From assembly GCA_019775845.1 (NCBI GenBank), contig JADQAV010000009.1:558001-622000 (forward strand): a stretch of 64,000 bases of DNA, in the 5' to 3' direction. This document shows positions 30,415-41,778 of the stretch, in pieces (position 1 is the stretch's first letter; the number at the start of each line of letters is the position of its first letter). The translations under genes were made by a program, and so were the position numbers. Below the pieces are notes generated by a model. The model searched no databases. It saw only the letters and a program-made list of their open reading frames with translations, and was not told the origin of the DNA. This DNA is from Myrmaecium sp. VS I D KN 1 (lineage: Eukaryota; Ascomycota; Dothideomycetes; Valsariales; Valsariaceae).

Positions 30415-33271
30415 ATGGCCGCTGTTGCGGTCAACGGTGCAATCGTACCCCAACCGGACCAGGCTGGGTCCGTATCGCCAACTTCAAAGCGCAAGCGCTC
30501 CGAAAGCGCGGCGCACCCTTTGACAAATGGCTCCTCCCCGCGCGACTCGATCAACTCAGGTCTTTCGGGCAAAGCCTTGGAGGATCTCTTAAGAGATATT
30601 TTGGAGATTCTTAGGAGGTATGAATTCAGAGAACACCGAAGCAACACGACATGGTCTGACTTACCGTCTTAGCTATGACACGAAACCTTCCATCCTTGAC
30701 TTCCAGTTCAGCTCCCAACATCGCCGGACATCTTCTCACGAGCCATCGCATAAGCGTACCAAGCTGTCCAATGCTGACGGCTCATGTACAATAGCTCAGC
30801 TGGTCAACGAGGGCGCTTATACGTCTCTTCAAGAGCTGCTAGAGGATGTGGAGACCGCCTCCTCTGAGATTTTGGCACCTTTAACGGAGAAAGAGAATAG
30901 TTCCAATGGCGTAGCGCAACCATCGATGGAAGAGACAAGACTTTTGACGAGAGCTCTGGCATTTCAAAAGGCCCTGCGGAATATCATTCGTCGTGAGTGC
31001 CGACGGGTTCAAGGCTCAAGGGAGCGAGTTGCTGGGAGTCCTGTAGATGGTGCACAGCCAGTAGCCAACGGCGTGGTTAAGGAAGAGCCGCCCGAAGAAG
31101 AGGTGGACAACAATGGGACACCCGTTCTTACACTGTACGGCGCCGGAGGCTCCAATGGACCTCGGCAGATGTTTTCCAGTCTCCAGCAGCCCGTTCATAT
31201 CAGACCAGAAGACATCAAGAGCCTTGATGCCTCGGTCGATGTCACGCTCCCAGTCACGGAATCCAGCCTTCCATCCTTCTTATCAGTCACGAAAGTGGCT
31301 CCGGTTAGCTCTGAGGAGGCTCTAGGGAGGAAGAGAGTGCCGACTTTTGGCGAACTTTTTGCACCCCCTGTCACCATTCCGCAAATCTCGCCTCCGAAGC
31401 CAGCAAAGCAGCTCACGACTCGAGGCAGCACTGTGACCTGGGTGCCTAATGAGTACATCGCAAAGTCGTCCCGTCAACCACCTGTCACTTATCCTTCGTA
31501 TCAGCTCCCAGCCGGGCTATGGCTTAACTATGGTGGCGTGGATACAGCTCGAGACGGCCCCACGTCGCCCACTGCTAAGCAAAGAAGTCGTCAACGGGCA
31601 CTCAGCACCGGTGAAGTGAATCCCAAGCTCTCCGAAGCGGCCGTCGACGCGATTCTAAAGGCCAAGGAGGACGCCTTGTTCCGCAGCGTGTACTCGAGTT
31701 TTGCGCCAACGAGGGATGACTCGATTGCGATTATTCCCACGGAGATTAAGAATAAGGTGTGGTGGCAGAGGTACGGTGCACAGAAGTTCCAAGAAGCTAT
31801 GATAATCGATCCAAATCTGCTCGACGGTGAGGATAATGAGGTCGAAGAGGTTAGGGATGAAGTCGACGACGAGGAAATCAGAATAGCGGTGGAGAACTAT
31901 GTCGAGCCGGAGCCGTTTGACGAAAAAACTGTCGTTGCCAAGGATATCGACAATCCCATGGACGAAGTTCTCCGAGATATCTCTGAGCAAATCGAGACGC
32001 TCTACTCGCTGCAGTGCATCCGGAACTCCACGTTGTCAAACGGACGCGCACAGAATACTGCCGTGGCTCAGATGGTGGGAACACCTGCAGAGCCGGCGTC
32101 TGAAGAAATCGACATGTACAAGATGCTGAGGGATATGCTTGCCTTGACAATTTCGAACCTTCCTCCCTACGCTGTCGCTAAACTGAACGGGGACAAGCTC
32201 GCCGCTCTCAATCTCAATCCGAACCTGATCATCGAAACGAAGGACTACCGCGGAGTACTGGAAGAGGATCAGGTGTCACGTCTAGCCAAACAGACGGCCT
32301 TGTCCGCCGCCGCCGGTACGCCTTCGCTTCCACGTACCAGCTCCGCACACGGTCACTACCCGCCTGCGAGCAATCAATACGGCCGCACCCCGTCTGCCGG
32401 CCACATCGCCCGTGCAGGCTATCAGAGCGGCCAGTCCTATTATCCGCAACAGCAGCCTCCCCACCGATCGCCCTCGGTACATTACCAGCGCGGCGTCGCC
32501 CCCCCGCAAACCTACCATCAGCCTCCTCCCACGGCCGGCGCTGCCTACCCGTCGCAAACTCCGCGAGCGTCCTATGCCGCCACCGGTCCTTCCTACGCGC
32601 AACAGCCAACTCCGCGACCCGCCTACGCCTCCCAGCCGACTCCGGGCACCTACGCACCACGGGCTCCGCAAGCCGCCTACTCCGCCTACGCCCCTCAATA
32701 CGCCACCGCGGTGGGGACTCCCCAGGCGCCCCGTACCACTTACGCCGCGACGCCGCAGCAGCAACAGCAGCAGCCCCCACAGTACGCTCCGGCTTACGCC
32801 CAACAGCCGCGCCCCGCCAGCGTCGCCCCCATGTACTCCTCCTACCCTCCTCAACCCGCAGGCGCCCCTGCACCCTCCGCCTCCGCCATCCCCCGCACCG
32901 GCTCCCCCGTCAAGCAGTACGCCCCGCAACCACGGATGCAGTACCCGCCCTCCACCCCCGGCGGCGCCGCCGCGACGCCCGCTCGGCCCGCGGGCACTTA
33001 CTACGCTACGTACCCGGCCACCCCGACGCCGGTGCCTGCCGCCGTCGCCACCGCTGCTGCTGCTGCTGCTGCAGTACCAGCCGCGGCGGGCGGGACCAAT
33101 GCCTTGGGCCCGAGCGGCTTTCATACTAGCATGAGCACGACGGAACAGGCGTCGATGATGGAGCGGCAGCGGGTGGCGGCGGCGACGGCGGCGACGGCAC
33201 CGCGACAGGCGAGCGTGAGCGCGGCGAGTGCTGGTGGTAGTCAGGGGGGGACGCCGCAGCCGCAGCCCTAG
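30415..33271 (+). CDS. Bromodomain-like nuclear protein, possibly Rsc58-type RSC subunit
   Basis: Exons 30415-30617 and 30673-33271 (55-nt intron) encode 933 residues. The N-terminus has a basic signal (SPTSKRKRSES), then a helix LEDLLRDILEILRS and SYDTKPSILDFQF. DGSCTIAQLVNEGAYTSLQE with the following LLEDVETASSEIL fits the second half of a bromodomain (the helix-B/C region with GxYxSxxxxxxDV), although the acetyl-lysine Asn is not evident. Further conserved-looking motifs are VPTFGELFAPP, TTRGSTVTWVPNEY and KNKVWWQRYGAQKF. The last 300 residues are a Tyr/Gln/Pro/Ala-rich low-complexity tail. Filamentous-fungal Rsc58 proteins, subunits of the RSC chromatin remodeller, have a degenerate N-terminal bromodomain and similar central motifs from what I recall, so this is my best guess and remains unproven. 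Confidence 0.6.
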
Positions 33272-35270
33272 TCGTAGCCGTTAGTAGTGCCTCTGAGCCG
33301 GCAGTTAAGTTCGGATGCTTCCGCGGGGTTGGAAAGGTGTTGCAGTAAGTGAAAAGAAGGAAAGGGACAACGAGTATAAACAACGGTTGGGAAGCGGGGA
33401 ATTGGCCGTGTGGTTCTCTGGTTTCTACTTGCTTCTGGGGCTTTTTTTTCTTTTCTGTCTGTTGCATGCCCTTCTTCGAGTATTCGTTTCGTCGTCGTCG
33501 TTGGTGAATGCATGTCATGGTTTTCTTTGCAATAATCCTTTCTTGCCTTTTACTTCAACCTTTTTCCCACCACCCTATACACGGCATGATATTTTTTTTC
33601 TTGCTTTTTTCTTCGCACCCGCGTATGTCGGTTTTGTATTACTTGTGATCGGAGGGGTTTGAAGTGTCTGTTCTGTTTTGTTTTTGTTTTTTTCGCCTTT
33701 TGCATGCTTTCCTTCTTCTGCTTTCTTTTCCTCTCGTGTGCTTTTTTTTAAGCCTCGTATTAGATAGACGGACGGATGGACGGGTGATATTCATCGTGTG
33801 TACTAGTACTATATAATATATGAGTTCAGTCAAATAGGGAGTAGACCATACAGGAGGGCTAAATAGTACATCGTGGTGTATCTTTCATTCTTCCCCTCCT
33901 GCTGCTCCTCCTCCTTCCGCCCTGTTCTCCTGTCTCTTGCTTCCTTTCCCCGTTCTTTCCCTTCTTCATCTTCCTCCTTGTTCCACAAGTCCTCATTACC
34001 CAAATTTTGATAAATGGGCAGACTGAGAATCATGAACGGCATAGGTATATCTGGTCACTATAGGAGACAGATGAATAGAGACCCCACCGCAGCGCTTCCT
34101 CTCCCCTGCCGTCATCCTTCTCCCCTGCCTTCATCCCTCTCCCCTGCCTTCATCCCTCTCGTCGTCCCTCTGCCCTGCCGTCATCCCTCACCCCTCCCAT
34201 CATCCCTCACCCCTCCCGTCATCCCTCTATCACATCCATCCCCCTCCCATCCCCCCTTAACCCAAGCTCCATCCGTCTCCATCCGCCTCCCTCCCATCAT
34301 TCTCCACTTCATTCGCATGCTCCCAGCATATACAGTACTTCCACGCAGGAAGTAGCATGCATGCATGCCACTCCGGCACGAACAACGGGGGAGAACAGAG
34401 AGAACGAGGAACGAGGAACGAAGAGGGGGGAGGACGGGACCGAGATAACAGTTGGGAGGAGGGGGGGTGTGAGGACGACGATGACGATGATACATGCAGC
34501 GCAACACACGACACACGACGTAAACGTGGGATGTGGAAAGAAGGCACGCGAGGGTTAAGGTAAGGAGATAAGCGGCGAGGAAAGTTGTGGAGCGGGGATG
34601 AACTCCAGAACCAAAACAGAGAAAGCGGATTGGTCAAGTTCAGAAAAGCCATCGGCTTTTTCTCCATCGAAATGGAGAAAAGCACACTCGTAGCAAGTAA
34701 GTAGAGAAAGAAGTAGTAAAGTGACCGTAGTCACATTCATTGTATTCTCAGCCGTATCTGCGGTGATCATGACTACTGTCGAAAGAAAACCGCTCGTATC
34801 GACCACGTCATCCATCCATTCCGTCACGCTCTTTTCGAAAAGCTCCCGACCGACTACCTAATCATCCATAGAGGTAGATGAAAGGCGCAAGGGCAGCAGA
34901 AAGAAGAAAAGGCGCACGCAGATAAAAGGGAAAAGAAAGGAAAACGGAGGAAAGAGAAGAAAAAAGGCAACAACCTGCCCACTCCGCCAATTTGCCCACG
35001 CCCACGCCCACGCCCACGTCATGCATGTCCGTCATGTGTGTGTATTTGTGTGTTTGTTGTGGATGGGTGGATAGCGTCTCCAAAAAGCAGCATGCCTCCC
35101 TTTTCTTTCGTATAAGTCGTATTGGGGGTGATCATTCGGTGAATTAAGAGAGATAGAAAGTGGAAAGAAAGGAGAAGAAAAGAAGAATCGTCAGGAGCGC
35201 GGAGCTGGAAGCTCACGCAGACTCCGCGAGGCATTCCAGACACCTCGCATGATTGTGACGGACGACACGC
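33272..35270. other. 2-kb intergenic region, low-complexity, no gene
   Basis: Strand-asymmetric runs of pyrimidines or purines dominate, giving many spurious open frames. It contains a 19-nt-type minisatellite at 34096-34225. Probable 3' untranslated sequence of the upstream gene and of ASF1 takes part of it. I see no gene or RNA. Confidence 0.55.
34096..34225. repeat. Pyrimidine-rich minisatellite (about 19-nt unit)
   Basis: About seven imperfect copies of a unit close to CTCCCCTGCCGTCATCCCT run in tandem, with the later copies shifting to CACCCCTCCCATCATCCCT. One strand is almost purely pyrimidine. Confidence 0.85.
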
Positions 35271-36281
35271 TCAGTGCACCATCACATCCGCCTGCTGCTG
35301 CAGCGGCTGCTGGTTCTCCTTCTCCTGAGGCTGCTTGCCCTGCGCCACGGCGGCTGCCGACGCACCATCCTCACCCAGGTCCATCTCCTCATCCGCATCA
35401 CCTTCTTCGGCCTCTTCTTCCTCGTCGATCTCCTCGTCGCTCTCGCCCGAGCTCTCGGCTTCGAGATCCTCAGATCCGGCGTCGGAAGCGGCGTCGTCAT
35501 CCTTGGCAACGGCGGCATCCTCGACACCGGCCATCTCGGCGTCTTCGCCTTCGCCTTCGGCCTCACCCTCAGCAGGGACGCCTTCTTCGGCTTCTTCGTA
35601 AGCAAGCTCCTCGGCGCCGTACTGCTCGCCGTCGTCCTCAAGGGTATCGGCTTCCGGCTGGTCGGGGGGATATTCAGCGGGAGCGGAAGCTTCCGAATCC
35701 CTACGACAAAGTGTTAGCAATCTTCGCTCTTGTTTGGGTTGAATTATTGAACATACCACTTAATCGCAAAGCGAGTGACTCTCGGCTTCTCTGCCAAGAT
35801 ATTGCGTCGCACCTTCTCGATGACGGGCTTCGCGGGGGGCTCAGCGGCAAGCGCCTCGTCGGCGTATTCGTTGTTGACGTAGTAGCCCACGCGGACGAAC
35901 TCACGGCCGTCGTAGGCGCAGGAAAGCAGAATGACGGTCACGCCAAGAATCTCATTGTTGGGGATGCGGGAGAGGTTAGGCGGGTCGGCTTCGAAGACGA
36001 ACTTGTTGATGCCGACGGGGATGGGGCCGACGAGGAGGGAGTCGAGCTCCTGGTCATATTCGGAGCTGGTGGCGGAACCGACGTAGGTGAGTTTCCACTC
36101 GAGATCTGCAAGGAATGGGCTGTCAGTGGCATGTCGGGCGGTGACGGTCGTGCGGGGGGGAAGGAAGCGTACCTTTCTCGAGCTTCTCAAGACATTCGAA
36201 GGTGATTTCGAACTCGTACGGGGCGTTGAAGGGGGCGGGGTTGTTGAGGACCTCAACGCCGAGGAGACCGACGACAGCCAT
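35271..36281 (-). CDS. ASF1: Histone H3-H4 chaperone Asf1
   Basis: Exons 36281-36173, 36105-35757 and 35700-35271 (introns 67 and 56 nt) give 295 residues. Residues 1-155 are the highly conserved immunoglobulin-like core, opening [20 protein letters not shown] and including [59 protein letters not shown] and [17 protein letters not shown]. Both splices restore this core without a gap. The C-terminal 140 residues form an Asp/Glu/Ala-rich acidic tail ending in a Gln-rich stretch, as in other fungal Asf1 proteins. By family knowledge Asf1 binds the H3-H4 dimer, hands it to CAF-1 or HIR and supports H3K56 acetylation with Rtt109. It diverges from BNA6 with about 1 kb between start codons. Confidence 0.96.
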
Positions 36282-37284
36282 CTTGAAGAGTTATGGGGAT
36301 GTTGTGGGGTATCTTGGGTTCGGGAAGCGGTGCAGACAGCAGGACGAGGAAGAGCGAAGTTAGAAGATGAAGAGTAGAGTGATGCTGTTGCTGTAGATGC
36401 TGACGGAGAAGAAAGCAAGTCTGGTGTGCCGAAGCGTGGACGGGTGAAGGAGGGGTTGTGAAGGGAAGATGTGAAGGAGGAAGAAGGAGAGGGATGCCAG
36501 TTGTTTTTGTGGATTTGGCCGGGCTCGCAGTTGTTGGAGAAACTATCGTGGGGTGGTCCGAGCGGGCGAGCGCGTTGGGTTGGGTTGCGCGTGCCGGACG
36601 TGTCGAAGATGAGACAAACCAACTGGCCACACCAGGATGCCAGGCCACCAGGCCACCGGGGCACCTACAAACCAATTTGCCTCCTGCATTCTGGACCGCA
36701 GGATGGCGGCGGGAGGCACCGCCGGAGGATGCACTCCTGCATTCCCCCCAGCAACAATCCGATAGCATCGACTTTACATACCGTACTAGCTTGACAATCC
36801 CCTCTCCATTTTTCACATGCTGGAGCAAACAAACAGCAGAATTACTGGATCATATATGTCATCAGGTGGTGACTCTATAGTTAGGACAACTCATATGATC
36901 GATCACCTGGAACCATTCATCAAGCCGCGTATATTCACACGTCGGTCTGTTTGACAACATCCGCGTTAGGAAGGGTAATGGATTAATGTCAGCCTGAGGC
37001 AGAACAGAGCACTTCCGGCCTGAGGACGAGAGACGTGTTGGACACCTCAGGCCCTGACGATCTCCCTGCCTACTACCCCACCATCCGATCCCGCAAGTGC
37101 CCGTTCCCCTGCCCCGCTTCCTCCCAGCCGGCCGGAGAAGAGCCCATCAAAAAGTCACTTTCCACTCCACCTCGCTCCTGACACCGCACCCTCCCCTCCA
37201 CAACCCTTCTTGAATTCTATATTACAAACCTCCACTCCCTTCCAAATCTCTTCCCTCCTTCGTCCTCCCCCCAAACCGCCCACC
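36282..37284. promoter_or_regulatory. Shared promoter region of ASF1 (-) and BNA6 (+)
   Basis: About 1 kb of intergenic sequence with no gene. I looked for an ACGCGT cell-cycle box near ASF1 and did not find one. The ASF1-proximal half is purine/pyrimidine-biased. Confidence 0.45.
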
Positions 37285-38302
37285 ATGCCCATAACCGAAG
37301 GCGCCCCAGCCCACGGCGCAATCCCCCACCTCCTACCCCCCACCTACAAGCGCCACATCGCCGCCTGGCTCGAAGAGGACACGCCCTCGTTCGACTACGG
37401 CGGCTTCGTCGTCGGCGAGGACCCCGCTGAAGCGCGGCTGCTGGGCAAGTCCCCCGGCATCGTCGCCGGCGTGCCCTTCTTCGACGAGGTCTTCGCGCAG
37501 CTCGGCTGCACCGTGGAGTGGCACGTCAAAGAAGGGGATGAGATCCAGCCGATCACGCACTGCGCGACGGTGCGGGGCCCCGTGCGGAAGCTGCTGCTGG
37601 GCGAGCGGGTGGCGTTGAACACGCTGGCGCGGTGCTCCGGGATCGCAACCAAGTACGTACATCCCATCCCATCCCATCCCATATCCTCATCACCCACCCA
37701 ACTCACTCTCCACCAGATCCGCCCACCTCCTCACCCTCCTCCGCACCGCCGGGTACCCCAACACGCTAGCCGGGACCCGCAAAACCACGCCGGGCTTCCG
37801 ACTCGTCGAAAAATACGGCATGCTGATCGGCGGCTGCGACCCGCACCGGCACGACCTGTCCGCCATGACCATGCTGAAGGACAACCACATCTGGGCGTGC
37901 GGCGGCGAGATCGGGGCCGCCGTGCGCGCCGCCAAGGCCGCGGGGGGCTTCGCCGTGAAAGTCGAGGTCGAGTGCCAGAGCTTCGCGCAGGCGGACGCGG
38001 CGATCGCCGCCGGCGCGGATGTCGTCATGCTGGATAATTTCACGCCGGAGGGTGTGGTGGAGTGTGCGGGGCGGTTGAAGGAGAGGTGGGGACGGGGGAA
38101 CAAGGCGCGTGCGTTGGTCGAGGTGAGTGGTGGGTTGACGGAGGAGAATGTGGCGCGCTATGCGTGTGAGGATGTGGATGTGATTTCCACGAGTAGTATT
38201 CATCAGGGGGTTCCTGTGGTGGATTTTTCGTTGAAGGTGGTGCCGAAGGGGCGGAAGGAGGAGGAAGACGAGAAGGGGGAGGGGGAGAGTGTGGAGGTGT
38301 AA
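37285..38302 (+). CDS. BNA6: Nicotinate-nucleotide pyrophosphorylase (quinolinate phosphoribosyltransferase)
   Basis: Exons 37285-37652 and 37717-38302 (64-nt intron) encode 317 residues. Diagnostic sequence includes [13 protein letters not shown], the [13 protein letters not shown] helix, [17 protein letters not shown] with the phosphate-binding Arg-Lys, [47 protein letters not shown] and [17 protein letters not shown]. By family knowledge the enzyme joins quinolinate and phosphoribosyl pyrophosphate to make nicotinate mononucleotide, the step that feeds kynurenine-derived quinolinate into NAD. The C-terminal 20 residues add a Lys/Glu-rich extension beyond the usual end. The intron contains a small CATCC-type repeat. 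Confidence 0.95.
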
Positions 38303-38620
38303 GTAGGATGTGGAGTATGTGGGTGGGTATGTAGGCATGTAGGTTTTGACTAGTAGTTACTTATTCTTCTTTTCCATCCAGCATTTCCTCGTTTTCGCAA
38401 AGACCATATATCCACCATGTGTCTTATTTTCCAAATGATATCTGCTGCGCCCACTCTACCGTCTCGAACCTACGAATTTTTGGCAGTACTACATCTATCC
38501 GTCTTCTATCCAGGGATTTTTCAGTGTGCATAGCCCGCTAGGGGGTATGGGGGGTGGATGGGGATCGGTGGGATGAAACAATATTAAGGAGTGAGGATGA
38601 TGGATGGGAGGGGATGCGTG

Positions 38621-38658
<38 letters not shown>

Positions 38659-39091
38659 CTATCTGTACTTCGAAGGTTACCCTCCTGCTTTTGGTTTATT
38701 TATCTGCTTTCTGTGCTCCAATTCATGGCAGCAGCTCGTGCTCCTTACGCCTCCGAAGGGCTGATGGTTATTGTAAAATTACAGGACGCAGAGAAAAGAA
38801 AAGGAAAGAAAAAGGAGAAGGGACGGGAGGAGTGACCAGTTGGTCTTTATATCATCCTCCCTCGCCTTAAAAAGGAAGAGACACTCCTCTTTTATTTCCG
38901 CTGGGGGGAAGTTCCCTGTTGCGGAACACAGAAACGCTGCGTTTTCTGCTTCCTTGAGTCACTCTTCGAAAAGCAAAAGCCAGCTATGATGAAACCCTCG
39001 TAATCCATCCGATACGTGCATGGCCATCCGTGAGACGAGCTTCCTTTTCATTAAAGCCAGCCGCCGTCATGAAGAGAGCTGTTTAATAACC
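38303..39091. other. Convergent intergenic region with GA microsatellite
   Basis: This separates the 3' ends of BNA6 and the CAP-protein gene. It holds a dinucleotide repeat, listed separately. No gene seen. Confidence 0.5.
38624..38655. repeat. Dinucleotide microsatellite (GA)n
   Basis: About 16 uninterrupted GA units between two convergent genes. Confidence 0.95.
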
Positions 39092-39980
39092 TTAGACAGC
39101 AATATCAGCCGCAACCGCCGCCGTCGTAACCGTAAGCAGTTCCGCAAGCGGATCCTCCGGGCGCAGAGGGGGATGGACATTATTATGCCAATCATCATTG
39201 ACAGGGCCGGGAGGATCATAATCTATCCCCACCACACCAAAATCAATCAGCGTCACACTCCCATCAAAACCCGAAAGCAAAAAAAAAAAAGGGAAAGAAA
39301 AGGACAGCACTCACGACACTCAAACAAAGCGCGATGCGGCTTCTCATTCACGGCCGAGCAATCGCTCCACGCGCAGCCCACCCGCGCCGTCCCGTACCAG
39401 ACCACCTGGGCGAAGTAATAGATCGCCAAGCCGGAGGGCAGGTGTTCGAGACGGTAGTCGTATTCGATGCTGCCGTTGCGGTACCAACCGTCGGCGATCA
39501 GGGCCGCCGTCGCGTTGGCGAAGTCGCTCGGCACCAGGGATTCGGCGGAGAGGAGTTTGCCGGGGCCGGACTGGTTGGGGGGTGGGGTGCGGTAGGTGGT
39601 TAGTTTGTTTCCTTTTTTCTTTTTTGCGTTTTTCTTTTGGGGTGATGTGGTGCGCACGGAGGAGTGGATGGAGGGTTTGTGACTTTACGCACCTTATCCC
39701 AATAGCAGCTCGCGACGGAGTCATTCGCCAAGGTGGCGAGTCCAAGGTCCCAGATGAGACCGGGCGTGCCGTGGATGGCGCGCAGCTCGTTGTGCGTGTT
39801 CAGCACGACGGTCTGGAAGACGGGGTCGGTGATGTCGGGCAGGACGGGCAGCTCGAGGGGGGTATCAGGAACGACGGAGTCGCGAGCGACGACGTTGGCT
39901 TGATGCTCCACCGTCGCTGGCAAGCCGACGGCGAGGCTGGTGATGCTGGCGATGGTTAGGAAGACGGTGGTGAGCTTCAT
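39092..39980 (-). CDS. Secreted CAP-domain (SCP/PR-1-like) protein
   Basis: Exons 39980-39693, 39570-39315 and 39222-39092 give 224 residues. The start MKLTTVFLTIASITSLAVG is a clear signal peptide, followed by an acidic propeptide-like stretch. The CAP domain begins at about 53: NTHNELRAIHGTPGLIWDLG keeps His63, and LATLANDSVASC follows. The CAP1 signature appears as YYFAQVVWYGTARVGC (147-162), with Tyr where the family usually has Gly-His. The CAP2 motif LFECHY (178-183) is rebuilt exactly across the last intron, which confirms that splice. By family knowledge fungal CAP proteins (for example Pry proteins) are secreted and several bind sterols or fatty acids; activity here is not shown. An upstream in-frame ATG at 40058 would remove the signal peptide from the N-terminus, so 39980 is preferred. 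Confidence 0.88.
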
Positions 39981-41315
39981 GGTAACGAGCGTTTGGACGC
40001 TGAATGGAGAGTAAGTGAGTGTAGTTGCTGTCGAAGAAAAGAGTGAAGAGAGTGACAATCAGTAAGAGAGAGGAAGAGTGGAGGTTGCGTCGTCGAGTTT
40101 TAAAAGCGACGGTCGAACTTCAAAGTGCGTGTCGTCTCTCAGGGAAATTGGCGAGAGACGGCTCACGTGGTATTGTGCGGAAACCTGGTCGGGAAATGAA
40201 GCGTCCGATGTTGCTGCTCGCTACGACGTTGGACGAGGCTGAGATGATGTGTCGTGACCTACAGAGAGAAGTACGGATAGGACACATGTGACTTATACAG
40301 AGCCGACAATCAACATGGAATTAGTATCAGACCGGAATTTTGGTAAGAATAGAAAAATTTACGGTTGATCTCGAGCGCATGAGTGATAGTTGCAGTTCAG
40401 ACTCCACCATGAAAGAGATACAGGTTATTATAGAAACATGGAACGAACTGGAAGCTCGAGTAAAAACCATTATAAGGATTTGACCCACATATCTCTCGGA
40501 TGAGGCCTGATGGGGTAATGCTGTCAAAGTCATTCCAGAGTCACTGGTGTAGCTAGGAGAACGATGAACGTCGGAGGTGCATCACCATCCTAATGATCCA
40601 CGTACCGTTCGAGTTTCACGAAGCACTCCATGGCCGCTCTCTGGATATCATCCATAAACCTCCACACTTAGAGATATTCTACCAATTCGGCATGGTGATA
40701 ACAATCTTCGATGTGATGAACCGGACGAAGCAGAAGAAGACCTGAAGTACAAGGCTGCGTTTGCCAAGTCAACCGGCGCTGGCTGCTCGACCGAAGAGAG
40801 CAAGGTGGCAGGGCGACGGGGCGGTCTAACCGTGACACTATACCTCCATCGGCATTGGTCGTAGCCCCGCACTTGGCATCCATCCACAGCCCCGGACATG
40901 CATCCCTGTCCCGCCAACCCCATGGGGTAACACACCTTTATACTGGCAGAAGGAGGACCGATATCAGGCTGTGTGAGCAGCACCATCCATCGCCCACCAC
41001 CCATCACCCTCCATGCTGAAAACCCCCCTCTCACTCCCCCGCGAAGACGTTGCACCTGACGCCCATGTAACCTGGCCGTCTAGGTAGCCAGTTGCCCATC
41101 GCCTACCCCTCCGCGTTTGACAAATGGCCCGTCGCCCCTTCCTCCCTCCTATATTAGTACCTGGGGTTGTTCCGCAAGCTTTCACTCCTGCCTTTTCCAC
41201 GCCCTTCTTCAAACCTCACCGCACTCTCATCCCTAGCCTCGTACTCTCCATCTCTCCTCAAACCCACACACAAAAGAAAACCCATCAAAACAACCTAACC
41301 GCCCATCACAACACC
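39981..41315. other. Divergent intergenic region
   Basis: About 1.3 kb separates the CAP gene (-) and the small one-TM gene (+). Apart from a TATA-like element (41150-41156) I see nothing coding. Confidence 0.5.
41150..41156 (+). promoter_or_regulatory. TATA-like element of the small one-TM gene
   Basis: TATATTA lies 166 nt upstream of the ATG at 41316, flanked by a pyrimidine-rich leader. Confidence 0.35.
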
Positions 41316-41778
41316 ATGCAAACCATCCAAACCCTCCTCCTCCGCCGCTCCTCCCAGTCCCTCCATCACACCCGCCCGGTCGGTCTCAGCCTCCCCCTCC
41401 CCGCCCGCGGCTTCATGGCCAACGCCGCCCTCACCACCGCCCTTCACAACAGCAAGTCTCCCCATCACCATCCCCCAAACCCACCTCCCACCCAACTAAC
41501 CCCCCATAGTCCCCCTCACCCCCAAAACCCCACCCTCCTTCGCCTCCCTCTACGGCACCAAGCAACCCCTCCCGCTCGTCTCCGCCCTCGTCGCCCTCAA
41601 CGTCGGCGTCCTGCTCGCTGGTCTCCTCGCCGTGGGCGCGCAGGGCGTGCCGGTGCGCGAGCAGATGCGCACGAGGGCGCGTAACCTCCTTCGTCGGGGG
41701 GCGGAGTCGGCGGGCCGCGCGGTCACGGTGCTGCGGGAGAGTGGGGGACGGTTTGGGGTTAGGGGGTTGAGGATTTGA
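41316..41778 (+). CDS. Small single-TM protein, possibly mitochondrial, unknown function
   Basis: I do not recognise the family. Exons 41316-41451 and 41510-41778 give 134 residues. The 58-nt intron starts with GCAAGT rather than GT and ends CATAG after a CTAAC branch-like site; this GC-AG reading is the one that joins the two halves in frame with a typical intron. The first 35 residues are Arg/Ser/His-rich without acids (MQTIQTLLLRRSSQSLHHTR), like a mitochondrial presequence. One hydrophobic segment follows at about 65-86 (PLVSALVALNVGVLLAGLLA), then an Arg-rich amphipathic tail. It may be an inner-membrane protein, which is inference only. Confidence 0.6.
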
